NCBI GenBank assembly: GCA_964553105.1
Contig: CAZKJO010000017.1
Coordinates: 1 to 42,474 of the forward strand
Direction of reading: 5' to 3'
DNA: 42,474 nt
Source: Profundicola sp964553105
GTDB lineage: Bacteria > Bacteroidota > Bacteroidia > Flavobacteriales > Weeksellaceae
Numbering within the stretch: the first letter of the stretch is position 1; the number at the start of each line of letters is the position of its first letter. Positions 24,589 to 33,542 of the stretch are shown here, piece after piece. The notes beneath the pieces are model-generated. The model ran no database searches, was not told where the DNA came from, and worked only from the letters and a program-made list of their open reading frames with translations. A program made the translations under genes and the position numbers.

Positions 24589-25000
24589 TATTAAGTAAAT
24601 TCATATTGAAATTTAAATAAATTCTTCCGTTTAATTTAAAACGACATCGCATAAAAAGAAAAATATTTTCAGTAATGGAAATATTTTTTCTTTTTTAAAA
24701 CAAAAATAAAATCGACCTCTGGATTTTTTTTATTTTTAAAAACAAACATTCTTGATTTTTAAATTTGCTAATTACCAAAATCTAATTTTTAAATCGACCT
24801 AAAGTAAACGTATTTTTGGCATGGTGTTAAAGTTTGGTTATCAATTTCATATATATTTAAATAAAAGCTATTGAATTTTGTTTCTAACAAGTCTATGTTT
24901 ATAAGTATAGCTAGTTTCTCTTGAATATGATTTTCTATTTGGGTACTTTTGGAGACGATTAAAAAAAATAAAAATTTAATTAACTAAAAAATATTTCTCA
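24589..25000. other. 412-base AT-rich intergenic region before nrdJ
   Basis: The left part holds the terminator of the small acidic protein gene (24653-24697). A TAAATTTG at 24760 and a TATTTTTG at 24811 fit the -7 consensus, but neither has a -33 TTTG at normal spacing; the second would give a leader of about 175 bases. I see no cobalamin riboswitch core and no open reading frame of note. Confidence 0.5.
24653..24697 (+). terminator. Terminator of the small acidic protein gene
   Basis: A long AT-rich hairpin pairs 24653-24670 with 24678-24695, with minor mismatches, and ends in a run of T. Confidence 0.65.
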
Positions 25001-27601
25001 ATGACACCGTCCCTGACTCTCGAAAAAAACAAGACCTATAAGTACGATCAAGTACTTAAAAAAGCATTAAAGTATTTTAATGGTGATGAAATGGCTGCTA
25101 CAACTTGGATGAAAAAGTATGCCGTTAAAAATGAGGATGGTTTATATGAAGAAACTACACCCGAAGACATGCACCATAGAATGGCGCGTGAATTTGCTAA
25201 AATCGAAGATAAGTTTGGAAATGATACTTCATCAGAAAACTTATCTGAATATGGTAAGACCAGAAGCAAATTAACGGAGAAAGATATTTTCGGTTTATTT
25301 AAAGATTTCAAATATGTTATTCCACAAGGAAGTGTAATGTCTGCTTTGGGGCATCCACATATGATTGCGTCTTTATCAAATTGTGTTGTGGTTCCGTCTA
25401 CATTTGATTCATATGGTGGGATTATGCACACAGACCAACAATTGGTGCAGTTGTTTAAGAGAAGATGTGGTGTTGGGGTAGATATTTCTGGTTTAAGACC
25501 AGCTAATGCAAAAGTTTCTAATGCGGCTGGTAGTACTACAGGAGCTGTTTCTTTCATGCACCGCTTCTCTGATACTACGAGAGAGGTTGCACAGAATGGT
25601 AGAAGAGGTGCTTTGATGCTAACTATTGATATTGCTCACCCAGATGTTGAAGATTTTGTGACTATTAAACAAGATTTATCTAAAGTAACTGGGGCTAACA
25701 TTTCAGTACGTCTTTCAGATGAGTTTATGAAGGCGGTAGTAGAAGACAAAGAATATACACACCGTTGGCCTATCGACGTGCCAATTGATGAAGCTAAGTA
25801 CGTTAAAACCATTAAAGCAAAAGATCTTTGGGAAACCATTATTTCTTGTGCACACAAAACAGCTGAACCAGGATTAATTTTCTGGGATAGACAACATTGG
25901 TATTCTACCTCATCTGTATATCCAGGATTCGAGAATGCTTCTACCAATCCTTGTTCGGAGATTGCAATGCAAGGTGGAGACAGCTGTCGTTTAATTGCAC
26001 TTAACTTATATAGTTTTGTTGACAATCCATTTACGGACAAAGCTACATTCAATAAAAAGAAATTCTACGAGGTTGCTTATGAATCTCAAAGATTGATGGA
26101 TGACTTGGTTGAGCTAGAATTAGGTCATATTGAACGCATCATGGATAAAATTAAAAGTGATCCAGAGCCAGATCATATTAAAGCCAGTGAATTAGCGACT
26201 TGGGAATTATTATATAATACAGGAAAAATCGGTCGTAGAACTGGATTAGGTTTCACGGCTTTAGCAGATTGTGTTGCTGCTTTAGGTCATTCAATTGATT
26301 CTGCAGAAGCATTAAATGCAGTAGACGAGATCATGCGCACAAAATTCGAGGCTGAATTTGATTCTTCTATCGATATGGCGATTCAAAGAGGTGCTTTCGG
26401 AAACTTTGATCCTGAGGTAGAGAAAACATCTGAGTTTGTGCAAATGATGGAGAAAGAATTCCCAGCTATCTACAAGAGAATGATGGAAAACGGAAGAAGA
26501 AATATTTCTATTTCAACCGTTGCACCTACAGGAACTTTGAGTATGTTAGCACAAACCTCTTCTGGAATTGAGCCTGTATTTATGTTAGGTTACAAACGCA
26601 GAAGAAAGATTAACAGTGCTGCAGATGATGCCAAAGTAACTTTTGTGGATGATATGGGCGATTCTTGGGAAGAATTCGATGTATTCCATCCAAAATTAAA
26701 CGAATGGATGAAAGTTACAGGTGAAACTGACGTGAACTTAAGTCCATATGCTGGATCTACTGCGCCTGAAATTGACTGGATCAAGAGGGTTGAATTACAA
26801 GCTTTGGTTCAGAAATATGTAACACACAGTATTAGCTCAACGATAAACTTACCAGAAGACATTGAAGTTGATAAAGTAGCTCAGATTTATATTGAATCTT
26901 GGAAGAAAGGATTAAAAGGAATTACGGTTTATCGCGATGGAAGTAGAAGCGGAGTTTTAGTTTCTTCTGATACTAAGAAGGAAAAAACAGAAGCAGAAAA
27001 GCAAGAAGCAGACGAAAAAGCATTGGCTAATTTCTCTAAAAGCTTTGGTGTAACTAGTGCACCTAAACGTCCAAAGAAATTGCAAGCAGATGTTATCCGT
27101 TTCCAAAACGATTACGAGAAATGGATGGCTGTTGTTGGTAAGATAGACGGTAGACCTTATGAAATCTTTACCGGTAGATTAGAGGATTCATTCAACTTAC
27201 CACCATTTGTAGAGGAAGGTTGGGTGATCAAGAACAAAACAGAAAGTGGAGAAAATAGATATGACTTCCAATTTATTGATAAAGAAGGATATCGCACAAC
27301 TATTGAAGGATTAAGCCGTTCATTCAACAAGGAATTCTGGAATTATGCTAAATTAATTTCAGGTGTATTAAGACATGGAATGCCAATCAACTATATTGTT
27401 GACTTAGTATCCGATTTAAGTCTATACGATGATAACATCAATACTTGGAAGAATGGTGTTGCCAGAGCTTTAAAGAGATATATCCCAGACGGAACTGTAG
27501 CAGCAGACAAGAAATGTCCTAGCTGTGGCGATCCAAACGGATTAATCTATGAAGAAGGTTGCTTAAACTGCAAAAGCTGTGGACACAGCAAGTGTGGATA
27601 A
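25001..27601 (+). CDS. nrdJ: Adenosylcobalamin-dependent (class II) ribonucleotide reductase
   Basis: The enzyme makes deoxyribonucleotides with coenzyme B12 and needs no oxygen. The 866 residues contain the redox cysteine Cys128 (LSNCVVV), the radical-site motif NPCSE (316-320; Asn316, Cys318, Glu320), the second redox cysteine Cys329 (GDSCRLIALNL) and APTGTLSML in the phosphate-binding region. The C-terminal part has a TSCPD-like domain and a cysteine tail with Cys839, 842, 854, 857, 860 and 865, which probably binds zinc and re-reduces the active site. B12 dependence implies synthesis or uptake encoded elsewhere. No NrdR or class I partner is nearby. Confidence 0.96.
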   Translation: MTPSLTLEKNKTYKYDQVLKKALKYFNGDEMAATTWMKKYAVKNEDGLYEETTPEDMHHRMAREFAKIEDKFGNDTSSENLSEYGKTRSKLTEKDIFGLFKDFKYVIPQGSVMSALGHPHMIASLSNCVVVPSTFDSYGGIMHTDQQLVQLFKRRCGVGVDISGLRPANAKVSNAAGSTTGAVSFMHRFSDTTREVAQNGRRGALMLTIDIAHPDVEDFVTIKQDLSKVTGANISVRLSDEFMKAVVEDKEYTHRWPIDVPIDEAKYVKTIKAKDLWETIISCAHKTAEPGLIFWDRQHWYSTSSVYPGFENASTNPCSEIAMQGGDSCRLIALNLYSFVDNPFTDKATFNKKKFYEVAYESQRLMDDLVELELGHIERIMDKIKSDPEPDHIKASELATWELLYNTGKIGRRTGLGFTALADCVAALGHSIDSAEALNAVDEIMRTKFEAEFDSSIDMAIQRGAFGNFDPEVEKTSEFVQMMEKEFPAIYKRMMENGRRNISISTVAPTGTLSMLAQTSSGIEPVFMLGYKRRRKINSAADDAKVTFVDDMGDSWEEFDVFHPKLNEWMKVTGETDVNLSPYAGSTAPEIDWIKRVELQALVQKYVTHSISSTINLPEDIEVDKVAQIYIESWKKGLKGITVYRDGSRSGVLVSSDTKKEKTEAEKQEADEKALANFSKSFGVTSAPKRPKKLQADVIRFQNDYEKWMAVVGKIDGRPYEIFTGRLEDSFNLPPFVEEGWVIKNKTESGENRYDFQFIDKEGYRTTIEGLSRSFNKEFWNYAKLISGVLRHGMPINYIVDLVSDLSLYDDNINTWKNGVARALKRYIPDGTVAADKKCPSCGDPNGLIYEEGCLNCKSCGHSKCG

Positions 27602-27634
27602 TATAGAACTCATTAGGATTTAATTATAAATAAG

Positions 27635-27665
27635 AAGTCGCATTCAAGATTCATGAATGCGACTT
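27635..27665 (+). terminator. Terminator of nrdJ
   Basis: A 12-bp perfect stem (27635-27646 with 27654-27665) has a 7-base loop. The T tail is short (TTTCTAT), so termination may be moderate. Confidence 0.65.
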
Positions 27666-27716
27666 TCTATATAAACAAAAAAAAATAATTATTATTATGA
27701 CCAATAATTATGATTA

Positions 27717-28055
27717 TTATGGATTGCTGAGTCCAACGAACTCAACTAAAATGGGTTCTTCGTCCAGTAAATATTCTTCGTTTAAATCATCTTCAAAATA
27801 AACCTCGTAAACCGTTTCTTGAGCAAAAATTTCATCTTCTGCACTCACGTTAGGAGATTGATTCATAAACCAAAATCCAACTATTAATAACACCGCTGCG
27901 GCTGTAGAAACAGCAACTTTAAACCAATTCTTTTGATAAATAGGAATTATTTTAGACGTATTTGCTTCAATGGTTTTAGCTAAAATCTTATTCTCTAAAT
28001 CCTCAAAATAATTTTTGGGTGTGTTAAATTTATTATGTGGTAAACTTGGTCTCAT
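27717..28055 (-). CDS. Single-helix membrane protein, probable anti-sigma partner
   Basis: This 112-residue protein has an N-terminal cytoplasmic stretch (1-42; FNTPKNYFEDLENKILAK), one membrane helix (about 45-65; VAVSTAAAVLLIVGFWFM) and an acidic outer tail (70-112; EVYFEDDLNEEYLLDEEP). It directly follows an ECF sigma factor by 30 bases. The order and topology fit an anti-sigma factor, but no zinc-binding HxxxCxxC motif is present. The N-x-F-x-x-P-x-x-Y-F-E-x-L start is typical of small Bacteroidota proteins in this position. The anti-sigma role is inferred from context. Confidence 0.65.
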   Translation of the reverse strand: MRPSLPHNKFNTPKNYFEDLENKILAKTIEANTSKIIPIYQKNWFKVAVSTAAAVLLIVGFWFMNQSPNVSAEDEIFAQETVYEVYFEDDLNEEYLLDEEPILVEFVGLSNP

Positions 28056-28085
28056 ATTAATTAGATGCTTTAAATCCCAAAAGGT

Positions 28086-28625
28086 TTAATCAGGTAACAA
28101 AAATTCTTCTACTTTCTTAACTGCATGATGATAAGAAGCCTTTAATGATCCTACCGAGGTATTAGTGATTTCTGCAATATCTTGATACTTCATTTCCTCA
28201 AAATACTTCATTTGGAACACCAATCTTTGCTTCTCTGGCAACTGGGCTACCGCTTTTTCTAATTTAAACAATATATCATCGCCGTCATAATGAACATCAG
28301 CTTCTAGGTTTTGACTCATTTCATAAGCCACTTCCTCATAGGGAATATTATTCTTTCTCGCCTTTTGTTGTAGAAAATTTAATGCTTCGTTGGTGGCAAT
28401 TCTATAAATCCAAGTGAACAACTTAGATTCACCCTTAAAATTAGCAATGTTCTTATAAACTTTAATAAAAACATTTTGAGTCACATCATCTGCGTCTTCG
28501 TGACTATAAAGCATTTGACGGATATGGAAATAAACAGGTTTTTGGTATTGTTTCAATAACAACTTAAAACCCGCATTTGCATCAATTTTGATTAATTCTA
28601 ATATTTCTTGATCCGAAATCTCCAT
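28086..28625 (-). CDS. ECF-type RNA polymerase sigma factor
   Basis: This 179-residue sigma-70 family protein has only regions 2 and 4. Region 2 (about 20-85) includes HEDADDVTQNVFIKVYKNI and the -10-binding FTWIYRIATNEALNFL. Region 4 (about 120-175) includes LPEKQRLVFQMKYFEEMKYQ and the helix-turn-helix IAEITNTSVGSLKASYHHA. It likely directs a stress or envelope regulon together with the following 112-residue membrane protein. The signal and target promoters are unknown. A divided AGGTT/AACCT repeat near 28662-28672 lies upstream and might be its own promoter. Confidence 0.94.
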   Translation of the reverse strand: MEISDQEILELIKIDANAGFKLLLKQYQKPVYFHIRQMLYSHEDADDVTQNVFIKVYKNIANFKGESKLFTWIYRIATNEALNFLQQKARKNNIPYEEVAYEMSQNLEADVHYDGDDILFKLEKAVAQLPEKQRLVFQMKYFEEMKYQDIAEITNTSVGSLKASYHHAVKKVEEFLLPD

Positions 28626-28703
28626 GCAACTTATATTTCCTTTGACATTTTAAGTCGTAAAAGGTTTAACCTAATTTTTATATAAAAAGTATTTTAAGCA
28701 TAA

Positions 28704-28736
28704 AAAAGGGTAGCTTTTGATCAAGACCACCCTTTT
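28704..28736 (-). terminator. Terminator of the ABC efflux operon
   Basis: An 8-bp outer stem (28704-28711 with 28729-28736) plus a partly paired inner stem is followed by six T on the minus strand. It ends the operon after the adaptor gene at 28775. Confidence 0.8.
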
Positions 28737-28774
28737 AAATTCTAATTATTTAAACTTGAAATTCATCAAAACTA

Positions 28775-29905
28775 TCATCTCCGAGGTCTAGAACCTTTCT
28801 CCTCAGATTCCTTTAAATCAGTATTGAAAACCTTAATTTCATCGGTTTCAGAAACACCGCCTAATATGGCTATATTAATTCCATCGCCTGTTCCCAATCT
28901 AATGTTTTTACGTTCCCATTCTTCGCCTTTTTTGACCTCAACAAAAGGAGTACCATCGTCATCATACTGAATGTTTCCTTCTTTTAAAGCTAACACATTT
29001 TTCTGATTTTCGGTAACGATTTCTGCGTTTGCGCTATATCCAGCTCTTACAAAAGATTCCGATTCTAAGTTAACGCTAGCTTTAATCTCAAATTGAACTA
29101 CGCCATTTTCCTCTATTCCGGCAGGTGAAATAAAGTCTAAAACTCCTGTGAAGGTTTCATTCGGAAGAGCACCAATCATAATTTCGATTTCCATGCCCTC
29201 TTTTAATTTTCCTACATCGGCTTCGTCAACCTTTCCTTCAAAAATCATATCCTCAATATTAGCTACTGTAGCAATAGTTGTACCCACACTAAAGTTGTTG
29301 ATTTCCTGAACATTATCACCAATCTCCACGGGAATACTCAAGACCATGCCTTTAATAGTAGATCTAATTTGCGTAGTAGCATATTTTTCTAATCCGGGTG
29401 CAATTCCTGATTGGGCAACCTTGTAGTCGTTTTGCGCATTTCTTAGGTTTTGCTTGGCGATATTAAAAGTAGCTAACGCCGATTCATACTCTGACTTAGA
29501 TATTACACCTTGATCATAAAGAGATTTCTGACGATTAAAATTCCTGGTTTCATTTTGAACACTGATTTGAGCAGAATTTATCATTTGTTTTGCGTTGTTC
29601 AAACTCCCTACATTAGGAATTACTTTAATTTGCGCAATCAATTCACCATTCTCTACGTTTGATCCTTCCTCAACTGCAAGCTTGCTAATTACTCCCGAAA
29701 TATTAGGTTTAATCTCAATAGTTTCACGTGGTTTTACCTCACCTGTAGCCACGACAGTTTTCTTAATATCAGCTCTAAATAACTTTGTTGTTTCAAAAGT
29801 TACATTCTCCTGAGCGCTTTTGCTATTATTATAGAAAAATGCCCAAGCACCTAGTAATGCCAAAACTAGCAGGACAACAATTAGTATTATTTTCTTTGCG
29901 TTCAT
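28775..29905 (-). CDS. MacA-like periplasmic adaptor (HlyD/membrane-fusion protein)
   Basis: This 376-residue protein bridges an inner-membrane ABC exporter and an outer-membrane channel. It has one N-terminal membrane helix (IILIVVLLVLALLGAWAFFY), a first lipoyl half near 55-95 (GEVKPRETIEIKPNISGVIS, AVEEGSNVENGELIAQI) and a coiled-coil hairpin (about 100-160). The second lipoyl half and beta barrel follow (IRSTIKGMVLSIPVEIGDNV, FVRAGYSANAEIV). A TTG at 29911 would add two residues; the ATG at 29903-29905 is the more likely start. It is the last gene of the operon, 22 bases after the second permease gene. Confidence 0.92.
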   Translation of the reverse strand: MNAKKIILIVVLLVLALLGAWAFFYNNSKSAQENVTFETTKLFRADIKKTVVATGEVKPRETIEIKPNISGVISKLAVEEGSNVENGELIAQIKVIPNVGSLNNAKQMINSAQISVQNETRNFNRQKSLYDQGVISKSEYESALATFNIAKQNLRNAQNDYKVAQSGIAPGLEKYATTQIRSTIKGMVLSIPVEIGDNVQEINNFSVGTTIATVANIEDMIFEGKVDEADVGKLKEGMEIEIMIGALPNETFTGVLDFISPAGIEENGVVQFEIKASVNLESESFVRAGYSANAEIVTENQKNVLALKEGNIQYDDDGTPFVEVKKGEEWERKNIRLGTGDGINIAILGGVSETDEIKVFNTDLKESEEKGSRPRR

Positions 29906-29926
29906 ATACAATGTTTTTCTTTAAAT

Positions 29927-31171
29927 TTATTCTTCTCTTAAGGCATCAATAGGTTTGATAGATATCGCTCGCATAGCTGGAATAAATCCTGCTAGTAACG
30001 CCATAATCAATACCAATAGAAATGCTCCTGATAATATATATACGTCGATGGAACTGTTGACAAGCGGAATATTATTGTCTTCCATGTTATCTACAAAATT
30101 GTTAACCATCATTAAAACTAAGGTTCCTAAAATAATTCCTATTAGACCCGAAAAGAAAGTTATCACAGAACTCTCGAGTAAAATCTGACCAATAATCTGA
30201 TTGGGTTTTGCTCCCAACGCTCTTCTAATTCCAAACTCCTTGGTACGCTCTTTAACGGTAATTAATAAAATTGAACTCACCGCAATCACACCTGCCAAAA
30301 GCGTAAGAAATCCAACGACAACGGTTAGAAATTCTAAGCCTTTCATGAAGTTAAATATCTTACCAAAAATCTCTCCTAGGTTAAAAGAACCAAATGCTTG
30401 GGTGTCATCAGGCGATACGTTATGACGAGTTTTTAGAAAGTTTTTTATGTTTTCTTCAGCTTTTTTAATATCGCTCTCATCTTTAATATTAATAGCGACA
30501 AAACCAACATTCTCGCCTTCATTAAACAATTTTTGGAATGTTGTGAAAGGAGAAAAAATAGATCTACTTCCCTCAAAACTGTTTTCCTGACCCTCATAAA
30601 TCCCCACCACCGTAAAAGCAACATTGTTCATTTTAACCTGGCTACCAATTACCTGTTCGCCCTTGCTATATAAATCCTCTACAATACCATCGCCGATTAC
30701 CAAAACCTTAGACTCATTTTCCATGTCATCTTGCGTAATAAATCGCCCTTGAATAATCTTCTTCACAAACATTTTATTCTGCTCCGGGAAATCACCATAA
30801 ACGCTGTAGCTTTTATATTGAGTTCCGTGCACCACAGTTGTATTTCGTCTATTTCTAGGTACAATAATTTTAACTTCTGGAAATTCCTTTTTGATGGCAT
30901 CTACATCGCCCACCTTCATATTAAAAGTTCTTCCACGGCCAAACCCAGCATATGGAATGCTGGTTTGCTGTGTCCAAACAAATAAACTATTGGTAGAAGT
31001 TCCTTTTAAATCTCGATCGAAGCCATTTCGCATTCCATTCACTAGACCTAACAGAAATACAAATAACAACATTCCCCAAGCCACACCAATCATAGTGATA
31101 AGTGTACGTGCCTTATTTTTATCTAAAGCATGGTAAATCTCAGACCAAGTATCTCTTTTAAAAATTAGCAT
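29927..31171 (-). CDS. MacB-like ABC transporter permease (second)
   Basis: This 414-residue permease has the four-helix MacB/FtsX layout: helix 1 near 20-45 (ARTLITMIGVAWGMLLFVFLL), a large periplasmic domain (about 50-275), and three C-terminal helices in the FtsX domain (LLAGVIAVSSILLITVKERTKE, then FFSGLIGIILGTLVLM and ILSGAFLLVLIMALLAGFIPA). KERTKEFGIRRALGAKP is the cytoplasmic segment typical of the family. It resembles the neighbouring permease but differs widely in the periplasmic part, so the transporter is probably a heterodimer. Confidence 0.93.
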   Translation of the reverse strand: MLIFKRDTWSEIYHALDKNKARTLITMIGVAWGMLLFVFLLGLVNGMRNGFDRDLKGTSTNSLFVWTQQTSIPYAGFGRGRTFNMKVGDVDAIKKEFPEVKIIVPRNRRNTTVVHGTQYKSYSVYGDFPEQNKMFVKKIIQGRFITQDDMENESKVLVIGDGIVEDLYSKGEQVIGSQVKMNNVAFTVVGIYEGQENSFEGSRSIFSPFTTFQKLFNEGENVGFVAINIKDESDIKKAEENIKNFLKTRHNVSPDDTQAFGSFNLGEIFGKIFNFMKGLEFLTVVVGFLTLLAGVIAVSSILLITVKERTKEFGIRRALGAKPNQIIGQILLESSVITFFSGLIGIILGTLVLMMVNNFVDNMEDNNIPLVNSSIDVYILSGAFLLVLIMALLAGFIPAMRAISIKPIDALREE

Positions 31172-31210
31172 AAGAGAAAAGTATCGTTATCGTTAAACAT
31201 GTATTTCATA

Positions 31211-32443
31211 TTAATTTTCACCTTCGTTTAATGCTTCAATAGGCTTAATTCTCGAGGCTCTACGAGCGGGAATAAATCCAGCTAACATTCCCGAGAAAAA
31301 TAAGACTAGAGTGGCCAAAAAAATCCTACTTGGCTCAACACTTGGTTCATAAATAAGGTAATCTACCAAACTATCTTGAATGGATTCTGTTACCAATACG
31401 GCTAAAATAATGCCTATAAATCCGAATAAGAAAGTCACCATAATGGATTCTTGTAAAATTAAACCTACAATATTGGATGGTTTTGCTCCTAAAGCTTTTC
31501 GAATTCCAATTTCCTTGGTTCTCTCCTTTACACTGAATACCATCATATTACCAATACTAACAATACCGGCAATTAAACTCCCAATTCCTATAATGAACAC
31601 AAGAATGGTGAATATAAAAAAGAACATATTCGTAGTTTCTAAACTGTCTTTGGGGTCGAAAACGTTAATTCCACTGGTATCATCTGGGTGTACATCGTGC
31701 TTAAGCTTTAATTGAGCTCTGATTTCATCTGCCATTTTGCTTACCTCATCTAGGCTCAAATCATTCTTAGGAACCATGGTAATACGACTGATTTCATCTG
31801 TTCCATAGATTACGTTCATGGTTTCTATAGGAAGGTAAATAATTCTCTCTTCGTCATCCCCATCTTCATCGGAGAATACGCCAATCACCCTAAACATAGT
31901 TTCGCCTAATTGAATATGCTGACCAACCGCAGTTCCAGATTTAAACAAATCCTTCTCTACCAGACGACCAATCACAACGTTTTTCTCTAAGCGTTCTCCA
32001 TCTACGTCATCTAAATAACGACCTTTTAGTACGACATTCTCACTAAACTGTTTCTGTTGAGAAGTAGTTCCAACGAGGGAATAACTCCCATATTCAGAGA
32101 AATTCCTTGCGGTGACACCTTTGTTTAAATTGGGCAAAATAATCGCAGCACGATCTGAATAATCTTTTTTCAACAACTCATAATCCTCCATTTTAAGCTG
32201 AATCATTCGATCCGACTTTTTACCCTTAAAAGGTTTGGTAGTTTTCCAAGTTGAGATAAATAAAGCTTTTACGTTTGGAGGAAAGAACTCTCGCTCGAAG
32301 CCGTTTTGTAAGCCTTTACTCAAACCGAACAAAGTAATAAAGACAAACAAAGCCAAAGCAATGGTAAGCCCAGACAAGAATGTTCTGAGTTTATTACTTC
32401 TAATAGAAGCCCAAATTTCGGCCCAACGATCTATATCAAACAT
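31211..32443 (-). CDS. MacB-like ABC transporter permease (first)
   Basis: This 410-residue protein shares the layout of the next gene: helix 1 (TFLSGLTIALALFVFITLFGL), a periplasmic MacB_PCD-type domain, then the FtsX core with KERTKEIGIRKALGAKPSNIV and a final FIPARRASRIKPIEALNEG. Its periplasmic domain contains an acidic stretch DEDGDDEER near 205-213. The gene starts directly after the ATPase gene (32444), so ATPase and permease are translationally linked. The substrate is unknown; MacAB-type pumps move antibiotics, siderophores, lipoproteins or peptides. Confidence 0.93.
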   Translation of the reverse strand: MFDIDRWAEIWASIRSNKLRTFLSGLTIALALFVFITLFGLSKGLQNGFEREFFPPNVKALFISTWKTTKPFKGKKSDRMIQLKMEDYELLKKDYSDRAAIILPNLNKGVTARNFSEYGSYSLVGTTSQQKQFSENVVLKGRYLDDVDGERLEKNVVIGRLVEKDLFKSGTAVGQHIQLGETMFRVIGVFSDEDGDDEERIIYLPIETMNVIYGTDEISRITMVPKNDLSLDEVSKMADEIRAQLKLKHDVHPDDTSGINVFDPKDSLETTNMFFFIFTILVFIIGIGSLIAGIVSIGNMMVFSVKERTKEIGIRKALGAKPSNIVGLILQESIMVTFLFGFIGIILAVLVTESIQDSLVDYLIYEPSVEPSRIFLATLVLFFSGMLAGFIPARRASRIKPIEALNEGEN

Positions 32444-33133
32444 TTATGCTCTAACTTGATTAATCTTAGTATCCTCCATGATCACACCATCTTTTAATCT
32501 TACCACACGCTTACACATATTGGCGATATCATCCTCGTGGGTAACCATCAAAATGGTTTTCCCATCATCATTAATTTCTTGAATCATTTGCATGATTTCT
32601 CTTGACGTCACACTGTCTAATGCTCCCGTAGGCTCATCTGCTAATAATAATTTCGGTTGAGAAGCCATAGCTCTCGCAATCGCCACACGTTGTTTTTGAC
32701 CACCTGATAATTCATTAGGCATATGTTTCGCCCAAGGTAGAAGACCTACGCGTTCTAGATATTTTAATGCGATTTCATTTCGCTTAGATCGACTAACTTT
32801 TTGATAATAGAGTGGGAGCGCTACATTCTCCACTACATTTTTAAAGTTAATTAAGTTATAGGATTGAAAAATAAAACCTAAAAATTTATTTCTATAAACC
32901 GCAGCTTTTTTCTCTGTGAGATTATCAATCTCAATTCCATCCAATTCATACAGCCCTGTATCGTGGGTGTCGAGCATACCAATTATATTCAATAAGGTAG
33001 ATTTACCCGATCCAGATGATCCCATAATGGCAACAAATTCTCCTTCTTCTACTTCTAGGTTAATTCCCTTCAACACATGAAGATAATTTTTACCCATTTT
33101 ATAAGATTTATTTAAGTCTTTAATTGATATCAT
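32444..33133 (-). CDS. ABC transporter ATP-binding protein (MacB/LolD-type)
   Basis: This 229-residue ATPase powers the two permeases that follow. It has Walker A GSSGSGKST (38-46), the Q-loop FIFQSYNLI, the signature LSGGQKQR, Walker B LLLADEPTGALD and the switch His in MVTHE. The length is typical for the separate ATPases of MacB/LolD-type systems. Its start overlaps the end of the upstream 61-residue gene by four bases (33130-33133). Confidence 0.96.
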   Translation of the reverse strand: MISIKDLNKSYKMGKNYLHVLKGINLEVEEGEFVAIMGSSGSGKSTLLNIIGMLDTHDTGLYELDGIEIDNLTEKKAAVYRNKFLGFIFQSYNLINFKNVVENVALPLYYQKVSRSKRNEIALKYLERVGLLPWAKHMPNELSGGQKQRVAIARAMASQPKLLLADEPTGALDSVTSREIMQMIQEINDDGKTILMVTHEDDIANMCKRVVRLKDGVIMEDTKINQVRA

Positions 33134-33315
33134 TTCTCGAAAATAATGTATGAATAGATATAGCCGGATTGAGAAGCAAATTCAAAATCAACTTTAAACA
33201 ACTTCCAACCCATGGCAGCACCTTTATTGATTTCATCTTCGGTTTCTTTGCGCAACTTTTCTGTACTATTAGGAGAGAACTTCACTTTCACCATTTTAAC
33301 CTCGTATGATTTCAT
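33130..33315 (-). CDS. Small DUF4177-like protein
   Basis: This 61-residue soluble protein has the pattern of small DUF4177-type proteins: a first strand (SYEVKMVKVKF), a helix (STEKLRKETEDEINKGAAMGWKL shortened to its ends), a G-W-x-L turn (35-38) and two closing strands (FKVDFEFAS, YIYSYIIFEK). It has no signal peptide. It overlaps the ATPase gene by four bases and is first in the operon, so it is probably coupled to the transporter. A regulatory or assembly role is a guess; the family assignment is tentative. Confidence 0.65.
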   Translation of the reverse strand: MKSYEVKMVKVKFSPNSTEKLRKETEDEINKGAAMGWKLFKVDFEFASQSGYIYSYIIFEK

Positions 33316-33542
33316 AAAACTGCTTTAATCGTTACATCTATATGTCTATAGAAATTTAAAATCGTTACAAACTTTCTGTCAAAGGAATTACTGGATGATA
33401 AATAAGATGATATACCTGATTAAAGTAAACATATCATAAGGTATTGAATTATAGAATATCATACTTATTTTATCATATTCTTAACGCAAACTCTAGCTTA
33501 AATTTTGTAATATTGAATTCAAATAATTACAAATTAACAACT

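Noticed and set aside
24589..25000. Cobalamin riboswitch ahead of the B12-dependent reductase
   Set aside because: I looked for a B12-box-like conserved core and found only AT-rich sequence and a terminator; a covariance search could confirm absence.
25048..26052. Long antisense reading frames inside nrdJ
   Set aside because: They are shadows of a clear conserved gene, lack family features and have no promoter or spacing support.
27673..27720. AT-rich near-palindrome after nrdJ
   Set aside because: Simple ATT/AAT repeats explain it; pairing is imperfect and there is no GC core.
33444..33542. In-frame N-terminal extension of tpx
   Set aside because: The extra residues are hydrophobic and unlike the family, the start would be a TTG, and the ATG at 33543 gives the standard Tpx N-terminus and length.
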